Positions 17,172 to 25,638 of a stretch of 64,000 bases of DNA are shown piece by piece (positions within the stretch are counted from its first letter, which is position 1; every line of letters starts with the position of its first letter). The DNA comes from Streptomyces typhae (GTDB lineage Bacteria; Actinomycetota; Actinomycetes; Streptomycetales; Streptomycetaceae). The DNA lies in contig NZ_WPNZ01000009.1 in the NCBI RefSeq assembly GCF_009755605.1, positions 124,001-188,000 of the forward strand. The letters run 5' to 3'. Made by a program: the position numbers and the translations under genes. A model generated the notes under the pieces. The model did no database searches, was not told where the DNA came from, and was given only the letters and a program-made list of their open reading frames with translations.

Positions 17172-17864
17172 ATGGCCCATGTGCTGCTGATCGAGGACGA
17201 TGTGTCCGTACGCGACGGCATGGAACTGGTGCTGCGCCGGCACGGCTACGACGTCGACACGGCCGCCACCGGGGAACACGCCCTCGCGCTGCTCGAAGGA
17301 CCCGCGGGCGCGGGCGTCGAACTCGCCGTGCTCGACCTGATGCTGCCCGGCATCGACGGCTTCGAGGTCTGCCGCAGGCTGCGCGCCACCGGATCGACCC
17401 TGCCGGTGATCATGCTGACCGCGCGCGGCGACGACAGCGACATCGTGCGGGGCCTGGAGGCGGGCGCCGACGACTACGTGGTCAAGCCGGTGACCGCGCC
17501 CGTCCTCGAGGCCAGGATCCGGGCGGCGCTGCGGCGGGCCGAACCGGTGCGCTCCGCCCGGGGTGAGGACCACGCGGGCCTGGTCATCGACCGGGCGGGC
17601 CTCACCGTCGGCAAGCGGGGCGTCCCGATCGCCCTGCCCCCCACCGAACTGCGCCTGCTGCTCGAACTGTCCGCGTCCCCGGCCCATGTCTTCAGCCGCG
17701 AGCAGCTCCTGCAGTCCGTGTGGGAGCACGGTTTCCTCGGTGACTCCCGGCTCGTGGACGCGGCCGTCGGCAGGCTCCGCGCCAAGATCGAGGACGTGCC
17801 GGCGCGACCGCGCTACATCCAGACGGTACGGGGCTTCGGCTACCGCTTCGGGCCGGTGCGATGA
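17172..17864 (+). CDS. OmpR/PhoB-type response regulator
   Basis: 230 residues from the ATG at 17172 (MAHVLLIEDDVSVRDGM). Receiver domain with the acidic pair ED-D, phospho-acceptor Asp55 in LAVLDLMLPG and the conserved lysine in DDYVVKPV. A winged-helix DNA-binding domain follows (LPPTELRLLLELSASPAHVFSREQLL, DSRLVDAAVGRLRAKIE, VRGFGYRF). The stop overlaps the ATG of the kinase gene. It is divergent from the MacAB-like operon, which it probably controls. Confidence 0.93.
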   Translation: MAHVLLIEDDVSVRDGMELVLRRHGYDVDTAATGEHALALLEGPAGAGVELAVLDLMLPGIDGFEVCRRLRATGSTLPVIMLTARGDDSDIVRGLEAGADDYVVKPVTAPVLEARIRAALRRAEPVRSARGEDHAGLVIDRAGLTVGKRGVPIALPPTELRLLLELSASPAHVFSREQLLQSVWEHGFLGDSRLVDAAVGRLRAKIEDVPARPRYIQTVRGFGYRFGPVR

Positions 17865-19312
17865 GGTACCGGACACGCCTGCGCGGGCTCGGTGGCCTGC
17901 GCGTGCGACTCGTCCTCGCCTTCGTCCTCGTCGCTCTGGTCAGCGCGGTCACAGCGACGGCGCTCGCCTACCGCGAGTCCCGTACCGCCGTGCTCCAGCG
18001 CAAGCAGGACGCGGTGCGCACCGACTTCAAGAACCGTGTGGAGCAGGCCGCGGCGGACTTCGACGTGCCCGCCGACGAAGTCGCCCTCACCCGTTTGGCG
18101 GGCGGCGTCGCGGACGGGCTCGGCGGCGAGGACACCTTCGTCGTCGCCACCTACCGCTCGCGCACGGCGACCTCCGACGCGTCCGCGGACCGCTCGCGGA
18201 TCACCCCGGAGCTGCGCGCGGCGGTCCGCACCCGCAACCGCATGAGCTTCCAGCGGGTGGAGCGGCACGGCAGGCCCTACCTGGCGATCGGCACGCCCGT
18301 CACCTTCGACGGCGCGGCCCCGTCCGGCCTCGACGTCTACGCCGTCACCTCGATGCGCGCCGAGAGCGAGGACACGGCGGGGTTGCTCGACGCGGTCCGC
18401 GACGGCATCGTGCCCGTGGTGCTGCTCGCCGCCGTCCTCGCGCTCCTCGCCGCGGGTACGGTGCTGCGTCCCGTACGCGAGCTGGGGCGGGCGACGCGGC
18501 GGCACGCGGCAGGCGACCTCGGTACCCGGGTCAGGGTGCGGGGACGCGACGAACTGGCCGCCCTGGCAAGGGACTTCAACGAGACGGCGGCGGCCCTGGA
18601 GGCGTCCGTCGCCGAGCTGCGGGAGCAGGACGCCCGCGCGAAGCGCTTCGTCGCCGACGTCTCGCACGAACTGCGCACCCCGCTCACCGCGATGACGATG
18701 GTCGCCACCGTCCTCGACGAGGACGCGGACGCGCTGCCCCCGGACACCGCCCACGCCGCCCGCACGGTCAGCGCCGAGACGGCCCGGCTGGCCCGGCTCG
18801 TGGACGACCTGATGGAGATGTCCCGCTTCGACTCGGGCGCGGCCCGGCTCCACCTCACCGCCACCGACCTCGCCGAAGCCGTCCGCACCACCCTCTCCCT
18901 GCGCGCCCTGACGGGCCACGTGCGCACCGAACTGCCCGCTGGTGTAAGGGCGATGGTCGACCGTCGCCGCGTCGACGTGATCGTCGCCAACCTCGTCGGG
19001 AACGCGCTGCGCCACGGTGCCGCACCTGTGACGCTGGCCCTGACCACCGACCCGGCGGGCGACTGGCTGACGATCGAGGTCGCCGACCGCGGCCCCGGCC
19101 TGCCGCCCGAGATCCTCGCCCACGTCTTCGACCGCTTCTACAAGGCGGACACCGCCCGCACCCGCTCGGAGGGCAGCGGACTCGGCACCGCCATCGCCCT
19201 GGAGAACGCCCGTCTGCACGGCGGCACCATCGAGGCGGCCGACAGGCCGGGCGGCGGCGCGGTGTTCACGCTGCGGCTGCCGTGGCGGCAGGTCCGGGAG
19301 GAGAGCCGGTGA
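17861..19312 (+). CDS. Membrane sensor histidine kinase
   Basis: 483 residues. Two membrane helices (about 7-35 and 183-205) bracket an extracytoplasmic sensor of about 145 residues, followed by a HAMP domain, a HisKA domain with His269 in VADVSHELRTPLTAM and a HATPase_c domain (NLVGNALRHGAAPV, ADRGPGLP, GSGLGTAIALENARLHGG). It overlaps the regulator gene by 4 bp and the downstream lipoprotein gene by 4 bp (GTGA), a tight three-gene unit. The sensed signal is probably at the cell envelope because the divergent operon encodes an envelope exporter. Confidence 0.93.
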   Translation: MRYRTRLRGLGGLRVRLVLAFVLVALVSAVTATALAYRESRTAVLQRKQDAVRTDFKNRVEQAAADFDVPADEVALTRLAGGVADGLGGEDTFVVATYRSRTATSDASADRSRITPELRAAVRTRNRMSFQRVERHGRPYLAIGTPVTFDGAAPSGLDVYAVTSMRAESEDTAGLLDAVRDGIVPVVLLAAVLALLAAGTVLRPVRELGRATRRHAAGDLGTRVRVRGRDELAALARDFNETAAALEASVAELREQDARAKRFVADVSHELRTPLTAMTMVATVLDEDADALPPDTAHAARTVSAETARLARLVDDLMEMSRFDSGAARLHLTATDLAEAVRTTLSLRALTGHVRTELPAGVRAMVDRRRVDVIVANLVGNALRHGAAPVTLALTTDPAGDWLTIEVADRGPGLPPEILAHVFDRFYKADTARTRSEGSGLGTAIALENARLHGGTIEAADRPGGGAVFTLRLPWRQVREESR

Positions 19313-19854
19313 AGGGGATCGGCAGAGCGGTCCCGGCCGCGCTCGCCACGCTCGCCGCCGTCGTGCTGGTCACCGGCTGCGGGGTGCGCCCCACCGGTGT
19401 CCTGGACGGGGGTGAGGCGGCGAGTGGCCTGACCAAGGGCCTCCGCCTGTACTTCGTGTCCCAGGCGGGCCGCCTGGAAGCCGTCGCGCGCCCCGGCATC
19501 CCCGCGGCGGCGGTCACCGACCCCGCAGGCGTCATCAAGCTCCTCGGCAACGGCCCGACGGCGGCGGAGCGTGCCTCCGGGCTCACCTCGCTGGTCGGCG
19601 ACGAGGGTTACGAGACCGGGTACGAGGCGGACGTCGACGCCGAGGGCGCGGTCACGGTCCGCGTACCGCAGCTCGAACTCGACGACTCGTCGGTGGGGGA
19701 CCGGAACCTGACGGGCCAGCTCGTGTGCAGCATCGCGCGGGCGCGCGCCATGGCGGACCGCACCGGCACGACGGACACCGACGACGTCCGGGTCACGGTG
19801 CGCCCGCGGGAGGGCGGGGCGGGGACGCACGTGTGCTCGGACTTCCTGAAGTGA
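19309..19854 (+). CDS. Lipoprotein, probably GerMN-like
   Basis: 181 residues from the GTG at 19309, which overlaps the kinase stop; GGGAGGAGAG precedes it. The signal peptide ends at Cys24 (VVLVTGC), a good lipobox. The body (LTKGLRLYFVSQAGRLEAVAR, VIKLLGNGPTAAERASGL) resembles the GerMN sporulation/sensor domain in streptomycete lipoproteins encoded behind two-component genes. It is probably an accessory factor for the kinase, outside the membrane. Convergent with the molybdate permease gene, with only 39 bp between stops. Confidence 0.8.
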   Translation: MKGIGRAVPAALATLAAVVLVTGCGVRPTGVLDGGEAASGLTKGLRLYFVSQAGRLEAVARPGIPAAAVTDPAGVIKLLGNGPTAAERASGLTSLVGDEGYETGYEADVDAEGAVTVRVPQLELDDSSVGDRNLTGQLVCSIARARAMADRTGTTDTDDVRVTVRPREGGAGTHVCSDFLK

Positions 19855-19893
19855 GCGGGGGCCGCTCGAGCCGGCTGTGCCTGGGGGCGCGGC

Positions 19894-21867
19894 TCAGGTG
19901 GTGACGAGTGTGACCTCGGTGGCCTTGATGCCGACGTAGACGGGTGTGCCGTCGGCGAGGGCGAGTTCGGCGGCGGCCTGGGGGGTGATCTCCGCGACGA
20001 GATCCGGGGCGTCGTCGAGGACGACCAGGACGCGCAGCCGGCTGCCGACGGCGGTGATCTCGCGGACCGTGCCCGGCCAGACGTTGCGGGGGCTGCCCCC
20101 GGGACGGGCCCGGTGCAGCGACACGGCCTCGGGGGCGATGATCGCGAGCGCCCGCGTGCCCGCGTCGAGCGGTTCGGCGACGACCAGGTGCCCGCCGTCG
20201 GTGAGGCGCAGGGTGCCGTCGGCGGTCGCGGTGCCCGGCAGGGCGTTGCGGCCCAGCATGCGGGCCACCCAGGGGGACCGGGGATGGCGGGTGACCTCGG
20301 CGGGCGGCGCGTCCTGGAGGGTGCGCCCGTCTTCGAGTACGAGCACGCGGTCGGCGAGGGACACGGCCTCGACGGGGTCGTGGGTGACGATCAGGCAGAC
20401 CCCGCCGAAGCCCGACAGGTGGCTGCGCAGGGTGTGGCGGACATGGGCTCGGGTGGTCTGGTCGAGGGCGGCGAGGGGTTCGTCGAGGAGCAGCAGCCGG
20501 GGGCTCGGCGCCAGCGCGCGTGCCAGGGCGACGCGCTGGGCCTGGCCGCCGGAGAGCCGGCCCGGCCTGCGGTGCGCGAGGTGGCCGACGCCGAGCCGGT
20601 CGAGCCAGGCCTGCGCGGTGCGGCGGGCGGCGGCGCGCGGCACGCCCTGGACGCGCAGCCCGTAGGCGGTGTTGGACAGGGCGCTGAGGTGCGGGAAGAG
20701 CGCGCCGTCCTGCGGCACCCAGGCGACGCCCCGCTGGTGCGGGGGCAGCGCGGTGACGTCCGTGGGACCGAGGCGCAGCGTGGCGTGCGCGCGGGGGGTG
20801 AGGCCGAGCAGGGCCCGCAGCAGGGTGGTCTTGCCCGCGCCGTTGGGTCCGACGACGGCGATGGTGGTGCCGGGTTCGGCGTCGAGGGTGAGCTGGTTGA
20901 AGCCGCTGACGTCGGCGTGCAGGGGCCAGCGCGGGGTGGGGGTGCCGGGGGCGGGGGAGCCGGGTGGGGGTGCTTCGGGGGCGGCGGCCACGGGGGCGGC
21001 GGCCGGTTCGGGGCCCGGGTCCGCCTGCGTCCCGCCGGGGGCGCGCCCCGTCCGCTCGCGGGTCCCCCCGGTCCAGCGCCCGCGCAGCGCGACGAGGACG
21101 GCCATGGCGATGACCAGGAGCAGCAGGGACACGGAGGTCGCGGCCTCGGGCTGGTCCTGGAGGAGCAGATAGACCTGGAGCGGCAGCGTCTGGGTGGTGC
21201 CCGGCAGATTGCCCGCGAAGGTGATGGTGGCCCCGAACTCGCCGAGGGCCCGCGCCCAGGTGAGGGCGGCCCCGGCGGCGAGCCCGGGGGCGGCCATCGG
21301 CAGGGTGACGGTGAGGAACACCCGTACCGGGGACGCTCCGAGGGAGGCGGCGGTCTCCTCGTACGAGGGCCGCATCCCGGCGAGGGTGCCCTCCAGGCTG
21401 ATCACCAGGAACGGCATGGCGACGAAGGTCGCGGCGAGGACGGCGCCGGAGGTGTGGAACGGCAGGACGATCCCGAAGGTGTCCTCCAGCCACGGCCCGA
21501 GCAGCCCGCGCCGCCCGAAGCCGAGCAGCAGCGCGACACCGCCGACCGTGGGCGGAAGCACCATGGGCAGCAGGACGAGGGACCGTACGAGGACCTTGCC
21601 GGGGAAGTCGACACGGGCGAGGATCCAGGCCAGTGGCACACCGAGGACCAGGGACAGGCCGAGCGCCCAGAAGGACACGTACAGCGACAGCTTCAGGGCC
21701 TCGGTGACGCCGGGGCTCGTCAGATGGGTGCCGAGGTCGCCCCACTCGGTGCGGGAGAGGATGCCGACGAGGGGCGTCAGCAGGAACGCGACCGCGAGCA
21801 GAGCGGGCAGGGCCAGCGCCACCGGGGCGCGGGTCCTCCCGGTCCCCCGGGAACGCAGGCGTCGCAT
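19894..21867 (-). CDS. Fused molybdate ABC transporter permease-ATPase (ModB-ModC)
   Basis: 657 residues, two normally separate subunits in one chain. Residues ~1-260 form the permease with about six helices and the EAA-like loop (PSYEETAASLGASPVRVFLTVTLP cut by the helix). After a Pro/Ala-rich linker, residues ~310-520 are the ATPase: Walker A GPNGAGKTTLLRALLG, signature LSGGQAQRVALARALA, Walker B LLLLDEPLAALD, switch HDPVEA. A TOBE domain (VREITAVGSRLRVLVVLDD) ends the protein and binds molybdate for feedback. The operon order is regulator, ModA, ModBC. Two copies would give the full transporter. Confidence 0.9.
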   Translation of the reverse strand: MRRLRSRGTGRTRAPVALALPALLAVAFLLTPLVGILSRTEWGDLGTHLTSPGVTEALKLSLYVSFWALGLSLVLGVPLAWILARVDFPGKVLVRSLVLLPMVLPPTVGGVALLLGFGRRGLLGPWLEDTFGIVLPFHTSGAVLAATFVAMPFLVISLEGTLAGMRPSYEETAASLGASPVRVFLTVTLPMAAPGLAAGAALTWARALGEFGATITFAGNLPGTTQTLPLQVYLLLQDQPEAATSVSLLLLVIAMAVLVALRGRWTGGTRERTGRAPGGTQADPGPEPAAAPVAAAPEAPPPGSPAPGTPTPRWPLHADVSGFNQLTLDAEPGTTIAVVGPNGAGKTTLLRALLGLTPRAHATLRLGPTDVTALPPHQRGVAWVPQDGALFPHLSALSNTAYGLRVQGVPRAAARRTAQAWLDRLGVGHLAHRRPGRLSGGQAQRVALARALAPSPRLLLLDEPLAALDQTTRAHVRHTLRSHLSGFGGVCLIVTHDPVEAVSLADRVLVLEDGRTLQDAPPAEVTRHPRSPWVARMLGRNALPGTATADGTLRLTDGGHLVVAEPLDAGTRALAIIAPEAVSLHRARPGGSPRNVWPGTVREITAVGSRLRVLVVLDDAPDLVAEITPQAAAELALADGTPVYVGIKATEVTLVTT

Positions 21868-21889
21868 CGCTGGCTGTACCTTCCGTTTG

Positions 21890-22690
21890 CTACGGCTTCT
21901 GGAAGCCCGCGTCCCGGAGGATCTTCTGCGCGGCGGGGCTGCTCAGCCACTTCACGAAGCCGTCGGCGGCCTCGGAGTGCTCGGACGTCTTGAGGGTGGC
22001 GGCCGGGTAGGAGGCGACGGCGTTCTGGGCGTCCGGGATGTCGATGCCCTCCGCCTTGCCGTCGGCGGCGGTGACGTCGGTCTTGTAGACGATGCCGGCG
22101 TCCGCCTCGCCGAGCTCGACCTTGCTGAGCACGGCCCGCACGTTGGGCTCCTGCGAGACCGGCTCGACATCGACCTTCTGGGCGTCGAGGATCTGCTCGC
22201 TGTAGCGGCCGACGGGCACCTCGGGGGCGGCGAGGACGACCTTCAGACCGCTCTTGCCGAGATCCTTCAGCGTCCTGACGTTCTCCGGGTTGCCCTTGCC
22301 GGTGGCGATGACGAGACGGTTCCTGGCGATGACGGCGGGTGTGCCGGTGTCGTCCTTGAGGCCGTCCATGGTCTTGGTGTCGGCGGTGACGAGGGCGTCG
22401 GCGGGGGCGCCCTGGCGGACCTTCGCGGCGAGCTCCTGGGACCCCTCGAAGGAGAAGTTCACCTTGGTGCCCGGGTGGTCCTTCTCGTAGGCGGCGCCCG
22501 CGGTCCTGAAGACGTCGGTGAGCGACGCGGCGGCGAGCACGGTCAGTGAGACCTTCTTCCCCCCGCCCTTCTTGCTGCCGCTGTCACCGCTGTCGCTGTC
22601 GTCGTCGCTGCCGCAGGCGGCGAGGGGTACGAGGACGGCGGCGGTGACGAGTGCGGCGGCGAGGCGGCGGCGGGTGAACGTCTGCGGCAT
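21890..22690 (-). CDS. modA: Molybdate-binding lipoprotein ModA
   Basis: 266 residues from the ATG at 22690, which has AGGAG 7 nt upstream; the ATG at 22708 lies before that site. The signal peptide ends in a lipobox at Cys26 (VLVPLAAC), then a Ser/Asp-rich linker. The substrate-binding fold begins VSLTVLAAASLTDVFRTAGAAYEK and contains VNFSFEGSQELAAKVRQGAP and SAVASYPAATL-type elements of ModA (here NAVASYPAATLK). It captures molybdate or tungstate outside the cell and delivers it to the fused ModBC encoded 22 bp downstream. Confidence 0.93.
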   Translation of the reverse strand: MPQTFTRRRLAAALVTAAVLVPLAACGSDDDSDSGDSGSKKGGGKKVSLTVLAAASLTDVFRTAGAAYEKDHPGTKVNFSFEGSQELAAKVRQGAPADALVTADTKTMDGLKDDTGTPAVIARNRLVIATGKGNPENVRTLKDLGKSGLKVVLAAPEVPVGRYSEQILDAQKVDVEPVSQEPNVRAVLSKVELGEADAGIVYKTDVTAADGKAEGIDIPDAQNAVASYPAATLKTSEHSEAADGFVKWLSSPAAQKILRDAGFQKP

Positions 22691-22704
22691 GGCGGAACTC
22701 CTGG

Positions 22705-23100
22705 TCACGAACGGTCGATGTGGACGCTGGTCGACTTCACACGGGCGGTGGCCCGCATGCCGACCTCCAGGCCGAGCTCCTCCACGGCCTCCCGGGTGAG
22801 CAGCGAGACGAGGCGGTGGGGTCCCGCCTGGATCTCGACCTGCGCGGCCACGTCGCCGAGCTTGACGGCGGTGACGATGCCCGGGAACGCGTTGCGGGCG
22901 GAGGTGTACGAGGCGTCCTCCTCGCCGGGCCCGCTCTGGGCGACCTCGACGGAGAAGGCGGCCAGGTCCCGCCCGCGGATGAGACGACGCCCGCTCTCGT
23001 CACGGTGTGTGGCGACACGGCCGGCATCGGCCCAACGGCGCGCGGTATCCGGACTCACGCCGAGGAGCCGCGCCGCCTGCCCGATCGTATAGGACTGCAT
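22705..23100 (-). CDS. HTH-TOBE molybdate-responsive regulator
   Basis: 131 residues from the ATG at 23100. The N-terminal half is a MerR-like winged helix (YTIGQAARLLGVSPDTARRWADAGRV, HRDESGRRLI); the C-terminal half is a Mop/TOBE domain (SARNAFPGIVTAVKLGDVAAQVEI, VSLLTREAVEELGL) that binds molybdate. The arrangement replaces the usual ModE in actinobacteria. It is the first gene of the mod operon and ends 14 bp before the modA start, so it probably controls its own operon. A promoter lies just upstream and the mRNA may be leaderless. Confidence 0.9.
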   Translation of the reverse strand: MQSYTIGQAARLLGVSPDTARRWADAGRVATHRDESGRRLIRGRDLAAFSVEVAQSGPGEEDASYTSARNAFPGIVTAVKLGDVAAQVEIQAGPHRLVSLLTREAVEELGLEVGMRATARVKSTSVHIDRS

Positions 23101-23107
23101 ATGCGTC

Positions 23108-23137
23108 AAGGTAAGGGTGTTTGCCTGGCATTTACAA
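23108..23137 (-). promoter_or_regulatory. Candidate promoter of the mod operon
   Basis: Reading the minus strand, a -35-like TTGTAA (23132-23137) and a -10-like TACCTT (23108-23113) are 18 bp apart, and the -10 ends 7 nt before the ATG. The stretch is AT-richer than its surroundings. A regulator site would be expected to overlap it. Confidence 0.35.
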
Positions 23138-23343
23138 CTCTCTGTAGGTAATGACGTGGCAGGTGCGGGAGGGCTGGAGGAAGGTCCGACGCTCCGGGGT
23201 GCCCGCCGGGTGCCGCTTGTCGTCGGGGTGCGGCCACAGCCTTGCCGTCGGGGCCACCGCCCCATAGCCTCGATCTGATGGTTCGTCAGATTGGGTTCGC
23301 CGGGTGCGCGGCGGTGCGGCCGGCAGGCGGTGAGGGGTTCGGT

Positions 23344-24576
23344 GTGAGCGGCATGGAGAGTGGCACCAGGGACATCCCCAAGGTCATCAGCGTGGACGAC
23401 CACGTCATCGAGCCCGCGCACCTCTTCGATACGTGGCTCCCGGCCAAGTACCGCGACCGGGGGCCCAAGCCCTTCACCGCGGGGATCGGCGAACTCGCGT
23501 ACATCGGTGGCAAGTACCGCTTCACCACCGACCCCGAGGGGCAGGTGACGGACTGGTGGCGGTACGAGGACGAGATCTTCCCGTACAAGCGCATCATCGC
23601 CGCCGTCGGCTTCTCGCGGGACGAGATGACCCTCGACGGCATCACCCGCGAGCAGATGCGGCGCGGCTGCTGGGACCCCGGGGCCCGGCTCGCGGACATG
23701 GACATGAACCATGTCGAGGCCTCGCTCTGCTTCCCCACCTTCCCGCGGTTCTGCGGACAGACCTTCGCCGAGGCCAAGGACAAGGAAGTGGCGCTCGCCT
23801 GCGTGCGCGCGTACAACGACTGGATGGTGGAGGAGTGGTGCGGGGACAGCGGCGGCCGTCTCGTCCCGCTGTGTCTCATCCCGCTGTGGGACGTGGACCT
23901 GGCGGTCGAGGAGATCGAGCGGAACGCCGCCCGCGGCGTCCGTGCCGTCACCTTCAGCGAGATCCCGACCCATCTCGGGCTGCCCTCGATCCACTCGGGC
24001 CACTGGGACCCGTTCTTCGCCGCCTGCGAGGAGACCGGCACCGTCGTGAACATGCACATCGGCTCGTCCTCCCAGATGCCGGCCGCGTCCCCGGACGCGC
24101 CCCCCGCCGTGCAGGCCTCGCTGTCGTTCAACAACGCCATGGCCTCAATGATGGACTTCCTCTTCTCCGGGGTGCTCGTGAAGTTCCCCCGGCTCAAGCT
24201 CGCCTACAGCGAGGGGCAGATGGGCTGGATCCCGTACGCCCTGGAGCGCGCCGACGACGTCTGGGAGGAGCACCGCGCGTGGGGCGGGGTCAAGGACCTG
24301 ATCCCGGAGCCGCCGTCGACGTACTACTACCGGCAGATCTTCTGCTGCTTCTTCCGTGACAAGCACGGCATCGAGGCGATCGAGACCGTGGGCGTCGACA
24401 ACGCGACCTTCGAGACCGACTACCCCCACGTCGACTCCACCTGGCCGCACACCAAGGAGGTGGCGGCCGACCACGTGGGGCACCTGCCCGCGGACGTGGC
24501 CTACAAGCTGCTGCGCGGAAACGCGATTCGTATGCTGGACCTGCCGTTCGACAGGGACGGCGCGCGGGGCGGGTGA
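23344..24576 (+). CDS. Amidohydrolase-family protein (ACMSD-like)
   Basis: 410 residues from the GTG at 23344, 6 nt after GAGGGG; the ATG at 23353 is an in-frame alternative. The protein matches the amidohydrolase-2 family: a strand with metal ligands near the start (ISVDDHVIEPAHLFDTW), DMDMNHVEASLCFPTFPRF, a central histidine in VVNMHIGSSSQ, and the C-terminal metal/base region FETDYPHVDSTWPHT. Related enzymes decarboxylate or hydrolyse aromatic and muconate-type acids. The substrate is open. It is divergent from the mod operon with 243 bp between them. Confidence 0.88.
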   Translation: MSGMESGTRDIPKVISVDDHVIEPAHLFDTWLPAKYRDRGPKPFTAGIGELAYIGGKYRFTTDPEGQVTDWWRYEDEIFPYKRIIAAVGFSRDEMTLDGITREQMRRGCWDPGARLADMDMNHVEASLCFPTFPRFCGQTFAEAKDKEVALACVRAYNDWMVEEWCGDSGGRLVPLCLIPLWDVDLAVEEIERNAARGVRAVTFSEIPTHLGLPSIHSGHWDPFFAACEETGTVVNMHIGSSSQMPAASPDAPPAVQASLSFNNAMASMMDFLFSGVLVKFPRLKLAYSEGQMGWIPYALERADDVWEEHRAWGGVKDLIPEPPSTYYYRQIFCCFFRDKHGIEAIETVGVDNATFETDYPHVDSTWPHTKEVAADHVGHLPADVAYKLLRGNAIRMLDLPFDRDGARGG

Positions 24577-24610
24577 TGGGCTACCGGCTACCGGCTACCG
24601 GCTACGAGTG
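24577..24610. repeat. 8-bp tandem repeat upstream of the FkbM gene
   Basis: GGCTACCG repeats three to four times just after the amidohydrolase stop. It separates the two genes, and its short unit suggests slippage. Confidence 0.7.
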
Positions 24611-24653
24611 GCGGGTGACTGTGACGGGTGACGGGGCGGGAAGGCGAGTGTGG

Positions 24654-25622
24654 ATGAGGAGCGCGGTGTCGGATCTCGGGTCGGGTCTCCGGTCGGGTAT
24701 CGGGTCGGGTCTCGGGGAGGGCCTGGTCACGCTCGGCCGCCGGTACGTGCGTGACGCCCCGGGCACCTTCGGCAAGGCCGTGCTCGCCACCCGTCTCCTC
24801 AACCCCCGGTTGCGGGACCACCCGCGCCGCCGGGTGGTCGAGTCGCTCTTCGGGGCCCGGTTCGCCGTCGACACCCAGGACCTCATCCAGCGCTACATCT
24901 ATCTGTTCGGCGTCTGGGAACCGCACATGACGCGCTGGCTCCAGGGGCGGCTGCGGCCGGGCGACGTGTTCGTGGACGTCGGCGCGAACATCGGCTACCT
25001 GAGCGTCCTCGGGTCCGGGCTCGTCGGCCCCGAGGGCCGCGTGGTCGCCGTCGAGGCCTCGCCGGAGTTCCACCGGCGCGTGCTGCTCCACCGCGACCTG
25101 AACGACTGCGCCAACATCAGGGCGGTGAACGCCGCCGTCTCCGACACCCCCAAGAAGCTCACCTTCGTCCTCGCCAGCGCGCACAACATGGGCGCGAACA
25201 GCGTCGTCCCGTGGGACGGCCCGGTGGCGTCCCGCTTCGAGACACAGGCGCGGCCCCTGCCCGAGCTCCTGGAGCCGGACGAGATCGCCCGCGCCAGAGT
25301 GATCAAGGTGGACGTCGAGGGCGCGGAGGGAAGCGTCGTACGCGGACTCGCCCCGGTCCTCGACCGTCTTCGCCCCGACGCCGAGATCGCCGTGGAGGTC
25401 ACCCCCGACCGGATGGCGCAGCTCGGCGACTCGGTCGACGAACTCCTCACGACCATGCGCGCGCACGGATTCCACCCCTACCGCCTGGTCAACGACTACA
25501 CGCCGGGCAGCTATCCGGCGGCGGTGCGGCACCCCGGGAGCGGGCCGGTGCGGTGGCGCGGGCCCGTGCGCGAGGAGAGCGACCTGATCTTCTCGCGCGT
25601 GGACGCGGACGTGCTTGTGTGA
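24654..25622 (+). CDS. FkbM-family SAM-dependent methyltransferase
   Basis: 322 residues from the ATG at 24654, 9 nt after GGGAAGG; a GTG 6 bp upstream is closer to the site and less likely. The SAM-binding motif FVDVGANIGYLSVLGSGLV and the acidic VVAVEAS are intact; IKVDVEGAEGSVVRGL is the FkbM C-terminal motif. Residues 5-20 are a Ser/Gly/Leu repeat from a slippage-like tract (GGTCGGGTCTC units). FkbM enzymes methylate hydroxyls of sugars or natural products. The convergent glycosyltransferase gene suggests a glycan role, by inference. Confidence 0.85.
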   Translation: MRSAVSDLGSGLRSGIGSGLGEGLVTLGRRYVRDAPGTFGKAVLATRLLNPRLRDHPRRRVVESLFGARFAVDTQDLIQRYIYLFGVWEPHMTRWLQGRLRPGDVFVDVGANIGYLSVLGSGLVGPEGRVVAVEASPEFHRRVLLHRDLNDCANIRAVNAAVSDTPKKLTFVLASAHNMGANSVVPWDGPVASRFETQARPLPELLEPDEIARARVIKVDVEGAEGSVVRGLAPVLDRLRPDAEIAVEVTPDRMAQLGDSVDELLTTMRAHGFHPYRLVNDYTPGSYPAAVRHPGSGPVRWRGPVREESDLIFSRVDADVLV

Positions 25623-25638
25623 GGTCCGGGAGGACGGG

